Shown in pieces: positions 1 to 33,100 of a stretch of DNA of 64,000 bases. The first letter of the stretch is position 1; each line of letters opens with the position of its first letter. The position numbers and the translations under genes are program-made. Below the pieces are notes generated by a model. That model worked only from the letters and a program-made list of their open reading frames with translations, was not told the origin of the DNA and ran no database searches. This DNA is from Lepidurus packardi (lineage: Eukaryota > Arthropoda > Branchiopoda > Notostraca > Triopsidae), in contig JAKZAN010000007.1 in the NCBI GenBank assembly GCA_023053545.1, positions 7,874,001-7,938,000 on the forward strand. Direction: 5' to 3'.

Positions 1-45
1 AGCGAAACTTAATTAATTTATCTATATCTTCATTCTCGTCTATAG

Positions 46-21775
<21,730 letters not shown>

Positions 21776-22539
21776 TGTATAAGTAAACAAGAGAGACGTC
21801 TACATATCAAACGGGTGGTGTAAACTATTGGCTAAAAAAACGGCCGGTTTTGGTAGAAGTAGATGTGCTCTTACAGTGCAGGATCTGGGGAAAAGTTGTG
21901 ATATTAGGAATCTTGTTTCTTTTTAAACCTTTGTGGCGTTTTTTTCCCTTTTTAATGTCTGTCATGACGCGAGCGGCGAATTATGTTTGAGCAATATTTT
22001 AGTAAGGGAAGCAATCTTTGAATAAGGAGGGTGCGGAACAAAAAAGCATTACGCTAGCCAAACATGTTTTTTTAGATCCTGGAGAGTTAAAAAACCGTCA
22101 AGTCTGTTTTAACCTAATGACGCATTGCATTGTACGAGTCAGGTGCCTGCATTGTATAAAGTGAGGGCCGGGGACGATGGAAAGCTTTGTATTTGTTATA
22201 TTTGCATAATGAACCGGATCCATCCATGACGGAAGATGTAAAGAGGAGTGGTAGACTGTTGAATATAGAAGACGGTGTTTTAACCATATGTGCGTTGGGA
22301 TTTAAGTAACCTTTCACGTCTTATCAGTGTTACTAAATGAAAGTACAAAACGCGAAAAATGAGTTTGAATGACCCGCATCATCCTACTGTTTTAGATTTG
22401 GCTTTATAGGTGGCGATAAGTACGTTTTTCAATCTGCCAGACGAAGCATGTTTGATTAAACTTAAAGTGTAAACGATTTGGTGTTTGAGTTTGAACTAAC
22501 ATTGGAAGTAATTTAATCCAGTCATTAATTAAATAAACA
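21776..22539. other. LRP1 3' UTR and PPIH upstream region
   Basis: No coding content. The only AATAAA (22532-22537) ends two bases before the PPIH start codon. Either LRP1 uses a non-canonical signal or its transcript ends inside PPIH. Confidence 0.6.
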
Positions 22540-23549
22540 ATGCCAACCTGGCATCAATTACAGAGCCAATTGCGGCACCCCAATAATCCTGTCGTTTTCT
22601 TTGATATTTCAATAGGAAACACTGTAAGTTGTATTTTGATTTTACTTTGATTGGTCATGTTTTCTTGATTCGGATCGATTAAACTCAGACTGTTTCTTAG
22701 GATGTTGGTCGTATGATATTCGAATTGTTTGCAGATGTCACACCCAGAACGGCAGAGAATTTTAGACAGTTTAGTACCGGTGAATATAAACGCGGCGGGA
22801 TTCCTACAGGTTTCAAAGGAGCATCTTTTCACAGAATCATCAAGGACTTCATGATTCAAGGCGGAGACTTTGTGAATGTAAGTTTTTCCTCTCTACTTAA
22901 CAGTCTAATATAAATCCTAGAAGATATTAGACTGATGGATCAAGGCAGCATACAAATGTGACCATATTACAATTCCACACTGAAAATTGAGTTTAAAAAG
23001 TATGATCGTTTATTAGCTTATGAATGAGACGCACGATTCATTAGCTGAGATATTTATAATTGTGTGCTTTACTTGGCGCTGGTCATAATAGTTGTTTAGT
23101 CTCTGATGTTATTCTACTTCTCGAAATTATAGTTTATAAATTATAGTGTCATAAAAGAACCTATTTATCATCCTAGGGAGACGGAACAGGAGTAATGAGT
23201 ATCTACGGAGGCGGGCCTTTTGAGGATGAAAATTTCAATTTATCTCATGACGGACCTGGTCTTCTCTCAATGGTAAGTTCTTGGCAATATTCTCACCACT
23301 GCTGTGTTAAGACTAAGGAGCTGTTTGTTTAATGAGCTGGTTCCCTTTTAGGCCAATAGTGGGAAGGACACGAATGGTTGCCAATTTTTTATAACTTGCG
23401 CACCATGCGATTTTCTTGATGGCAAGCATGTTGTTTTTGGACGCGTTTTAGATGGCCTCTTGGTAATGAGAAAGATTGAAAATGTTCCAACTGGCACCAA
23501 TAATAAACCCAAATTACCCGTCGTTGTATCCCAGAGCGGAGAATTGTGA
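22540..23549 (+). CDS. PPIH: Peptidyl-prolyl cis-trans isomerase H (spliceosomal cyclophilin)
   Basis: Four exons (22540-22623, 22701-22877, 23177-23272, 23352-23549) give 184 residues, close to the usual 177. PPIH binds the PRP4/PRP3 module of the U4/U6 snRNP and catalyses proline isomerisation in the nucleus. Cyclophilin motifs are clear: [24 protein letters not shown] with the catalytic Arg, NGCQFFIT, and the H-specific end [21 protein letters not shown]. The residue at the cyclosporin-contact tryptophan position is Phe here ([12 protein letters not shown]). The N-terminus ([14 protein letters not shown]) is slightly longer than in vertebrates. The start is the first ATG in frame. Confidence 0.95.
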
Positions 23550-23611
23550 ACAGTATCTAAATACATTCTTTCTAAAAAAAAAATTCTATAAATTTTAGTA
23601 AGCCTTTGACT

Positions 23612-23634
23612 CTCCCTGCTTGAGCCAAGCAGGG
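23612..23634. other. Short perfect hairpin downstream of PPIH
   Basis: TCCCTGCTT and AAGCAGGGA form a 9-bp stem with a 5-nt loop, followed by a T-rich stretch, 63 nt after the PPIH stop. It may sit in the 3' UTR. It lacks the histone stem-loop consensus. Confidence 0.5.
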
Positions 23635-26600
23635 ATTATTTTTCTTTAAGAACTATGTTCGGGTTGTTAGGCACAGCTTGCTTTCTGTACCCTTTCATTG
23701 TAGTGACTTGGCTCTTTTGCACGGAAATGTAATACTCTTAATCAGGTGCAAGAAGACTCGAAAAATACTTCAGCCGATTCCAAATCTTTTACGGATTTGT
23801 CCCATTAATTACGTCCAACTGAGACAAGAAGTGATCATGCTTGAAACTGCTAAAATGCAGTTCGAACCGGATTTTTTCAAGCTTTATTTTATTTCTTTTT
23901 TTGTCTGAGAGGTTCCGAAAGGAAACCAATTTTAGCCTGGTAATTTATGTCTCGTCACCAAAAACGCTGAACTGCGTCAACATCCGGTTGGTCGCTATAT
24001 TTGACTGTTTTCCCAAAACTAAACATTACTGTCCTTTCTTTTTCTGTCGCGGAGCGCGGTCTTCATTTTGCACCCTTTTACTGGGACCGCGCATCTGTTG
24101 AGTGACCCTGAATTTGCATTTGAAATAGATTTGTCCTGAGGACAACCTTCAGATCATTTAGCCCCTGTTTCCGTGTTCATAAAGGCGGAAAATGAGGAGC
24201 AAATGGCTAGCAAATTGAAGACCTGCTCGCCAAACCTGAACCTCGACATTGTTGAAAAGTACCCGAAAAGTACTCCGTTTTGGCATGCAGATCGCACATA
24301 CATACTCTTAATGATTCCTGGTCCTTGCTAACCTCGTCATCACCCGACACCTGGGCCTTCTGTTTGGTGCAGTATGAAACACCTTTTGCGTGCTATCATA
24401 AATAGGTAGCCTCGTTTCCGGCGAAAACCTGGGCCACTTGTCTTGTCCCCCGAGCTAAAAGGTTGGCTGGACGCACGGTTCACGCTTCTAACCCCTTCCG
24501 TTTCGTAGCAAAAGTGGGTTTTGTATCCCGAACGCAGATCGTCTACCAAGGGCGGAGGTTCCATGAAATATGTTCGGCACGCCCTCCAGACCCTTGGTGG
24601 TCTGTTGATGAGTTTGGTGATGAAGAAGTCAATAATAAATACTTTGCAGAGGTTCGATAAGGAATCTTTCTGTCCGTCAATTATTTCAGTCTTAGAGGCA
24701 AAACCATTGATCAAGGGGGTGATATTAATCTTGTTACTGAACTCGACGGTTGTTAAAGGTCAAGTTTTTGTCTCAATGGCGAAAATTTACAAGCTGTGAC
24801 TTTCTGCGTAATGGAAAAACCGTACGCGAGCTTGCATAAAGTATTGACTTTAGAGCTGTCGGGGGCTGTATAACCACGGAAGTCAAAAGGTTCCAAGGCG
24901 ATTGCGAGAAATGTTTGTTTTTTGTGAAAGCCATAAGCCCCCATACATCTAGACTATCTTGTCATATGCAACTATAAGAGCCGATTAGAAATGTTCCGTG
25001 GAAGGAAAAAACCTGGAGACCCAAGACGTCCAAAGCAAGGAAGAAGGACGATGAGCTTAGCAGATGCTTGCATATCTAACCGTTTATATTCTTCTCACTA
25101 GACTTACAGATTAATACAGGCTCGTGTGAATTTGAAAATGAATTAGCATTCCTTCATCATTCGGGCGCCCGTTTGTCCCTCGAACGCGCCTTGTCTACAT
25201 GGCAGAAGAAAGCTTTGGAAACCAAGACGCAGGAGTGCCGGCTGCAAACAAAGATCGAAGAATATCACACCATGCTAGTACACAACACAAATATGTATTG
25301 TCTAGGCATGGAGTATATATTGGTCGTTGCTTAACATTCGAGTCTATAGACAGACTTCTTTTTTCCCATTTCTCCTAGTGACCCAAAGTCACGCATATAT
25401 TAGAAGGATGTGTAAACCGCGGTGTCGGTGCACCGTTAACTTTGCTTTCAGCCATGGAGACCAAGATAACAGAATTTTTCATATATATCCATGCAAGTAC
25501 ACCATGTAGTTCAAATGAGTTTTAGGAATGGCTTTTGCTTGCAGCGTTCTGTCCTCAAAGTCCTAACAGCAAAGCGTGCACGGAATGGTGGGAAAAATTC
25601 GGGGAAATTTTTGTGCTGAACATGTTCTTCAGGTGGCTCTCGGGAAACGCAAATGCCATAAGGCAACATGCCACTCGTATTACTGGAAGCTTGTATTTCA
25701 TCTCTATGCTCTGCTCGTTACGAGAAAGGAGGGATTGAATTCTCCTTGAGATATGAAATTGTTTTCTGTAAAAAGAAGCTGTGAAACTCATCCGTCATTT
25801 TCCAGGGCCAAATAAAACGGAATAACTACCTTGAACTTTTGTTTGTTTTTACTCAACACGGATCCAAGTCTAATGATTTCCGACTCTGAATGACTGCCTT
25901 TTACAGCTGAAATAATTAATTGAGGCTGCCACCTCAGCATCTCCAAATATGCGCGACGTGTCTGTGATATCCTTCGAAGGCGATCTGGTGTTTTTCTTTC
26001 CACAACAAGCCTACCTAACGTGCATGAGTTCCTCCCCAGTGACTAGCAAAATGAAAACATAACATAACCACGACTATTTATTCCGTTAAAAGATAAGATG
26101 TTCTAAGCTTGTGAGACTTCGCTTTTGGCTTGTTTTCTTTCTAGAAGGCTAGGCCCTTTGGATTCTTCCTTTTTCCATGACGTAAAAAGGCTACGGGCCC
26201 GCGCTTGCATTTTCAGGTGTCTCTGACGAAGCAGCAGGCTTGGACTTGGCCAGTTCCCAGCTTCGGCTCGCAAGTGTTGTATGACCCTCTCCATGCTGGA
26301 GTCGAGGCGTTTAGTCAGAGACTCGCCCTGCAAGGATCCAGGTGGTCTGTTGCTCCGCCAGGCGCTGTTTGTGGAAACAAATTACTGTGAGTTCGCTTCG
26401 TTCATCTGTGCCTTGCAAACATTTTTGGTTTGGTTACCATGTGTGAAAACATAGCCAAAACTAGTTGATCTGGTCTGGTTGGCTCCTGGAAAGGAAAGGA
26501 AGCGAAAAAGGATCTTATCAAGTGCCTCGCAATCATCCAGGTAAAGGAAGGCTCTTCCCAATTCTATTTTTTTTCTCGCGTTTAGTGTTTTAATGTTTGG

Positions 26601-29451
26601 CAGGAGCGTTCATCTTACTCTTTTTCTTTCGGTTAGATCTTGTAACCGAAACTTTAATACATTGTTAAGACTTGCAAAGGGACAAAAAGGAGATCAATCT
26701 TCTCTTACTACCCAACTCCTCGTATAGGATTTTATTGTTGGGAACAAAAGGGAAAGAGTACCACTTGAAGCAGTTAAAAGAATGGCGACGTGATTGCTCA
26801 CTCGTGCATGGAAACCCACCAGCTTCCAAAAATGTATCGTGTTTTTCTTACCGACAAGAATGGCAGGTATGTTGTCCCAGGCCGTGCATGGGCATATCAT
26901 TACAATCGTTCTCATTTCCCTCTCGCTTCTTTCCGGTACGGGAAAAAAGTGGGAGAGGAACTTTGCTTCTTTTCTTTATTTTTGTATTTGCGTTACTCGC
27001 ATTTGCATTTATGCTTGCCGAGACGCGTCTCATCTTGCCATACCTAATATGCGCGATGCGACATGGTGGCGACAACCGAGTTCGGTGGCTTTTCAAAGTC
27101 TCTTAGGAATGGGGGGCAAAAAAAGGTCTTTCTTCTCAGCCGAAATCCTAAACAGCCACTTTCATTTGCATACAGAAGTCGTCCGTTCTAGGCTCTTCTC
27201 ATTTGCATTAGCTGCGCATGGCTTTTGGCAGACAGCCAACCCAAACTCTGAGGACGAAAGCAGTGAAAAAGGATTGATTAACTAGAACTAATCTGTTACA
27301 GTCATTATTACTGCCGTTGTTAGACAGCCATATCGGTAAGGGGCTTATAGAGATATTTAGTTTGAAAGAGAAACAGCGCCCATTTTTGAAAGCTTTGTTT
27401 TTTAAAAAAATATGCAATTCTCGTTCGGTGCGGTGATTACCATGCGCACAAGTGCAGAAACTCATTGTCGATGAAGCGTACGCGAATTGGAACCAAGAAA
27501 GCTTGACTGTTTCCGGTGCTGTAACTTTTCCAAACTTCCCATTCATTCCACCCGAAATGCTCAGTCAAGGTGCCTCTTTTATGGCTGGATTTTATTGCTT
27601 GGGACAAGGGAAGAGGTGTGCAAGGGATTGCCAACTGAAGCCTTATAGTTATACTGTATGCTATCGTAAAGTATATAGCGAAATTAATGTCATACATGGC
27701 CTTGGCCGGAAGTGGGCACTGGGTAATTGACCATATCGCCGCCATTTCCCAGTAGTGGGAGGAGGACAGGTGTGTGTGATCGGCGATGAGCACAGAAAGC
27801 TCAGCGCGAGCCATAGCGTGAAAAACTTGGAAATCCGGTGTTCTATCCCCGCGTCAACATCCTTTGAGCTTTTTGTTGCACACCACGACCACATCCTTCC
27901 TTTATTGGCCGACTGGACTCTGGAAGAGCGGAAAGGTTTTTACTTGTAATACTGATGTAAATGTGCGCGGCTCATTTCCTGTCCCAACTTCCCGTCTAAT
28001 GATCCCTTAAAAAAATCTTGCCTCCCTTAAGCCCCCCGTAAAGAGTCCCTTCCTTTCCTTTTTTTAAAAAAAATAAAATACATATCGAGTTCCTAAAAGA
28101 CATGTCCAAGTAAAAGTTTTCCATTCAAGACAAGACTTGACTGGACCTTTAGCTTTAAGCTTATTAGTGTGATAGTCCTGAAGTGCAACTGCATTCCAAC
28201 CTGTAAATAGAGGACTTCAAGTGAAAGAGTCAAGTCAAAGATTCTTAGTGATAACATGGAATTCTCAGCTGAAACTCGAAGCACTTGTATTGCATTTTAC
28301 CCGGCTTCGCAACGCCAAATGTTGGCTTTAGGCTGATGGAGTGCAACAGGGAACATCCCATGTGTATGCATTATTGAATGAACGGTTTCTCTGCTTATCC
28401 TCTCGTGAATTGGAAATGAGAAAGTTCTCTTGTTGCTCAGTTCAGTTCCTTTCTTGTTCCTCCCTAAACGTGGAATTAGCTTGAAAAATGGGCGCGCTGT
28501 TTTGTTCCGTCATGTTTGGCAGCATCAGCATTGTATCCTTTTTCCTCTTTGTAATTTCCTTAATAACCAACCAAGGTGTATGATCTGGAGGAGGCAACGC
28601 CCCGAAGCTTGATATGTGTCTTGTAATGAAAGGCTGCACATGACTGCATAGCGAGACCTTTGACAACCCTCGTCATGCCTTTTTTCGTTTTTTGCACTAG
28701 ATATTCTTGCTTGTTGAAGCGTTAGATTATACCACAGAGTGGAAAAAGCGAAACAAAAATTGACTGCAATTATCCAATCTAGTTTGCTCGACCTGTATAC
28801 TAATATAGAATTACGCAACTTAATGATAAAGAGAGCTTTTTTCTCTTTTTTTAAATCGAAACCTACAATTGCCTTTCATGGCATGACCCCTTATATAGGT
28901 GATGAAAAGAGACGCTAGGCTCGTAAATGAACGAAAAAAAGTCTATCACGACACCAATAAAGCCGTCACGTGTCGCTTTGGCGCTCATGTATAACACCAT
29001 TTCTGTGTATTTTTGTTTTCCCTATTATGGAGCAGCGGATTTGCTGGTCGATGCGGATAGCATCGTATTCACGTCGAAACTGTCATGTTCTGCCCTTGTC
29101 TTGCCCAATGTGGGATTGTTGCATGGCTGCATAAGTATGCAGGGCCAGGTATACCACTCTAACCACACTGGCTGGCGGATAGCATGTGAAAGATTCATTA
29201 GTATGGTGCAGGCACAGTGACACACAATCCGGTCTTGTCTAGCATTGTTATCTCTGCTGATCGTGTGCGGGGAAATTTACTCTGCGAATGCGCTGCAACT
29301 TTCTAGTGTCGCATCACCTCGGTCCATTTGTACGCGTAAAAAGGTGGTCAAGAATGTTTCCAAGTTTGTTCGTACCTGTTGTGGTGGTGCGTTTCTTGTC
29401 ATGCGGAATAACATAATTGCCTGGAAAAAAAGCCACCAAGGCTCAGCCTCC

Positions 29452-29480
29452 CATCATGCATTATGCATGCATGATGACGT
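29452..29480. promoter_or_regulatory. Palindromic cluster with CRE-type site
   Basis: CATCATGCAT and ATGCATGATG form a 10-bp inverted repeat with a 5-nt spacer, followed directly by TGACGTCA, the full CREB/ATF palindrome. It is about 720 bp upstream of the LRR receptor start. Function is inferred only from the motif. Confidence 0.35.
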
Positions 29481-30134
29481 CAGCAAGAGCCTATTGTAAC
29501 AACGGACTTGTATATTTAGAATTTAACAGAGATTTATCCTAGACTACCCAGGTGACTTATTAGCAAGCTTTATCAACAAGATACATATCCTAGGTGAAGG
29601 GATGTTTTATCCCAGAATAGAAAGGGAAAAAAGAAAGAAAATGCCAGCATATAGAGAGGACATGAAACACGTGATATGGACGAGACAATGGACCTACAGC
29701 TTATTAAGTTTATCACACACAACGCGGCTCAATTTATGCACGGTATGCGAAGTTATATAGCATAAAAATGAAGTATTTTACGTGTTGGTGCTCAGAGAAC
29801 CTATTACGGGTCGTGTTTGGGGTTAAAAGGCGTGAAGAATAGTCCTGCACGATTAGACTAGCTGTGGAGCACAAAGTTAACCGCCAACGAGCTAACACAC
29901 GGCTAAAACTTGCATACCTTGACTTTTTCTGGTTTTCTGAAAGGGTCAAAGCCGTTTATCAGATTTTTTAACGAGGCGGGCGGGAGCTCTATTCTCTGTG
30001 ATATAAGCTGGATTTGCATATATAGTTGGTGAGGAAATTAAGGGAGGTGCCAACTGCCAAACAGAAAACATGTTCGACTACCTTCAGTTGTCACCTTGTC
30101 TAATTAGGTCCTATTTTATGTTTGAAGAAAACAA

Positions 30135-30141
30135 TATAAAA
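30135..30141 (+). promoter_or_regulatory. TATA box of the LRR receptor gene
   Basis: TATAAAA begins 65 nt upstream of the ATG at 30200, which would give a 5' UTR of about 35 nt. No other promoter element is assigned. Confidence 0.6.
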
Positions 30142-30199
30142 GCTTTTTACTTGAATAATACTTATCGTTTGTGGGATTTACCTTTGCTCTTTATATAGA

Positions 30200-33100
30200 A
30201 TGAAGAGACCGGTGATGTGGTTTTTGCTGATGCTGCTGGGTGCGACCGAGGCAAGTAAGGTGTGGAGCTGCCCTACCTTAAATGAAGTCAATGGATTAAC
30301 ATGTCAGTGCGACTTGCCCCACACATTAAGGTGTACGGGAGTGGCGCGAAATTCCAAAGCTTTGGACGGCATCGTAAGTCAATTAAGAGGAGAGCAAGTG
30401 TCCTTATTAGACTTATCCATCCAAAATATGACCCACGTGCGGGATTTTACGTTCGACGGAGTGACATTGCACGGGTTAGTGATCTCGTCGGGTGTTTTGA
30501 GGGACGTGTCCGAGAATTCTTTCCGAGGCTTGGGCTCTAATTTGATCGCCTTGGGTTTGCCCAACAATAAGTTGGTTTCAATTCCTTACTCGGCTTTCCG
30601 AGCCTTGCCTTTATTGGAAAGACTAGATTTGTCCAACAATCGCATTACGAATGTGCCTAGTCATTTATTCACTGGGCTCAACTATCTCCAGTTTCTGGAC
30701 TTGAGTGGAAATCCGCTGCGTAGCTTAAGTGCTGAAGCCTTCGTGACTCTCCCTAAACTGCAGGTCCTATTATTGAAAAACAACCAACTCGACATGGGAC
30801 AATTGATCACAGCTTCAACCTGGAGAGGTTTGCGCCAATTAAAACAACTGGACCTCAGTCACAACCTTATTAAGGGCAGTTTAACGTCGGACTTCTTACA
30901 AGGGTTGGATACCTTGGAAACCTTGGATCTGAGCTTTAACAACATCACCACCTTGAAGGACAAAATGATGTCAAGTCTGCACAGTTTGCGAAGTCTCGCG
31001 CTATCCTATAATCAGGTAAGGATCATTTGGCCAACTAAATAAAGCTTCATTTTATGGGCTTCTTTCCTTTCCCAACGCAACGAGCTAATGTAGGTAACAC
31101 GATGATATGTAGATCATATACCTTGTTGTCCACTTTTGAAACTAGGTTGTCATATGAAACAAAGTATGAAATTTCGTTCTTTTCTTTGTAATTTTTCATA
31201 ACGCTGTAAGCCAAGACCGTTGGATATGAGCACAACCCATTGCTATCTAATATTGTTTCGGCCACTGAATTTGACGCTTGGGAGTCGGAGTGGAGAACCA
31301 GTTAGGAAGAGTTTTACTATTTGGAACGCCAGCGTCTTTCCTTAATGTCCGCGTGGTGTTCCAAATTAAGCTACCTTAGCCTAAAGCATTGTAAGCGCAG
31401 GCGAATATTTCAATTCACGACGCTTTGTAGAATAACGAGTCTTAAATTACCTAATGAATTACCGGCCATGCGTGTATACGAAAAGAATGTTTTATTACTT
31501 AATTAACCAAATTCGTCCTTTGTTTTCCCGTGTAATACAGATTGAAGTCATCGAAGATCATGCCTTTTTGGGGTTATCTACACTGACATCCTTGGTATTG
31601 AGTCACAACCGCGTGGTCACGGTTTCCAGTCAATCCTTGGCCCACTTGCTCAGGTAGAAACGACTTCCAAGATTTTTCGTTGATGTTCTGTTTGTTGCCT
31701 CCAGTCTCGAATGTGCGAGGTCTGCTGTCGACCCGACCCTTAAAAGGCGCTCATTATGCCCCCAAATAATCTAAGCTCTTCTTTCTCAAACGTTTGCAGA
31801 TTAACGACGCTGGATATGAGTCACAACTTTTTACGGGCAGTCACGACAGATTTGCTGTCGAACTTTACCCGTTTGACGCATCTGGATTTGACGGATAACG
31901 ACATTAGTATCATCCAGCCAGGAGTCTTCAATAGCTTGCCTCGGCTGGAACAACTTATTTTGACAGGTACAATGGAAAGAATTTTCTACTATTCTCAACA
32001 TGCTTTTATGTCCCCCGCCTGCTGTGACTTCTTAGCACGAAAAAAGGATAGAGACGAAAAGAGCTAAAAGATCGGGTTGTCAGAAGGCCGCCATTCGTTG
32101 TTTAGTATAGTATCCTCAAAAGCTGTAAGGTATTTTGGCTTGGGAGGCATGGTTGTCGTCCTCCCCCCAGTACCGTCAGTCTGCTTCTGCATTTTCTTTT
32201 TCGGTACCGGTTATTCTGGTGTATTTAAAACTCCCAAAAGTGAAAAGGAGCTTTTTCTATAGCTCAATTCCAACAAAATTTACATAGAACCCCAAAATGC
32301 AAGAGAGAACCAATCGGAGGTGATCAAGCGTATGATAAGTCGTCTAACAGCTTAGGCCTTTGCTTTTCTTGGTGAGATGGTCCTTCGTGTCAGGTCCGAT
32401 TTTCATCAGCACATAGCGTAGTGGATTTAGAAGACGCGAGAATGCTTTTAATGTGGGTTTAACAACAGCTAAGTCGTATTATACCGTCTAAAAAGTCCTT
32501 GAGTTTTGGTATTATTTTTTTGTGGTTCCACCCTCCGCTAATCTACAAGACTTTTTCACGTTCTTCTTGTCCTTTAACAATGCCAGTAACTGTTTTTTTT
32601 CGAAGCCCCGGAAACTGCGGCTGTATACCTAAAGAACGTTTGCTAGTTCGCTACCCTTCATTGAATAACCGAAAGCCTCGTTGCCAGCTAACCAACGTGC
32701 TCATTGTTGCTTCCTTTCTGTGACAACTTGAAGTCCGTGGAAAAACCGTAGCAAAGAGAGCAACAGCCGAAAAGGCTTCTCGGACTCCATTGAGCAGGAA
32801 ATGTACTCGTCTTTCGCATATTTTTTTTTCTATCCACTCAGCTCCCTTGCTCCTTGGAAACCAAAAACGCTTCTATCCCACGTTTACACGCACCTTAACC
32901 AAATTCTCCCACGTCACGGGACTCGGCCGCCCACAATAGGCAACGTCGTCACGTTTTATACTTTTCTTTGAAAAACTTGCTGAGGGACATTTTATTCAAC
33001 CAGAAAGAAATGCACAAAAAGTACAACTTTAATAATATAACAAAATAAGTGCAAAATAGTAATAAAAATACAATGAAAAGTTCAGAGAATAATAGTGTAG

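Larger units (their letters stand above)
23550..30134. other. 6.6 kb without a supportable gene
   Basis: This is the longest gene-free stretch in an otherwise dense window, and it lies upstream of the LRR receptor. It has ordinary base composition and many ORFs of 60-144 codons on both strands. The longest is 26672-27106 (+), and two minus-strand ORFs (26333-26103, 26003-25788) read like charged helical protein. None shows a known domain or a convincing chain of splice sites, and competing frames overlap. It could hold regulatory DNA, non-coding RNA, or decayed or fast-evolving exons. A CRE-like TGACGTCA lies at 29473-29480. Confidence 0.6.

Noticed and set aside
23612..23634. Histone-type 3' stem-loop or terminator
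   Set aside because: The 9-bp/5-nt hairpin does not match the 6-bp/4-nt histone consensus, and no histone gene is near.
26672..27106. 144-codon plus-strand ORF as a gene
   Set aside because: No recognised domain. A second frame over the same DNA looks equally protein-like, and one ORF of this size is not surprising in 6.6 kb read in six frames.
28927..29220. 97-codon ATG-led ORF
   Set aside because: No similarity, no splice partners, and an antisense ORF overlaps it. The length is within chance expectation.
32606..32723. A frame resembling a second LRRCT cap (PGNCGC...) in the long LRR intron
   Set aside because: The only nearby acceptor would need a phase 2 donor, but the preceding exon ends in phase 1, so it cannot be joined in that frame.
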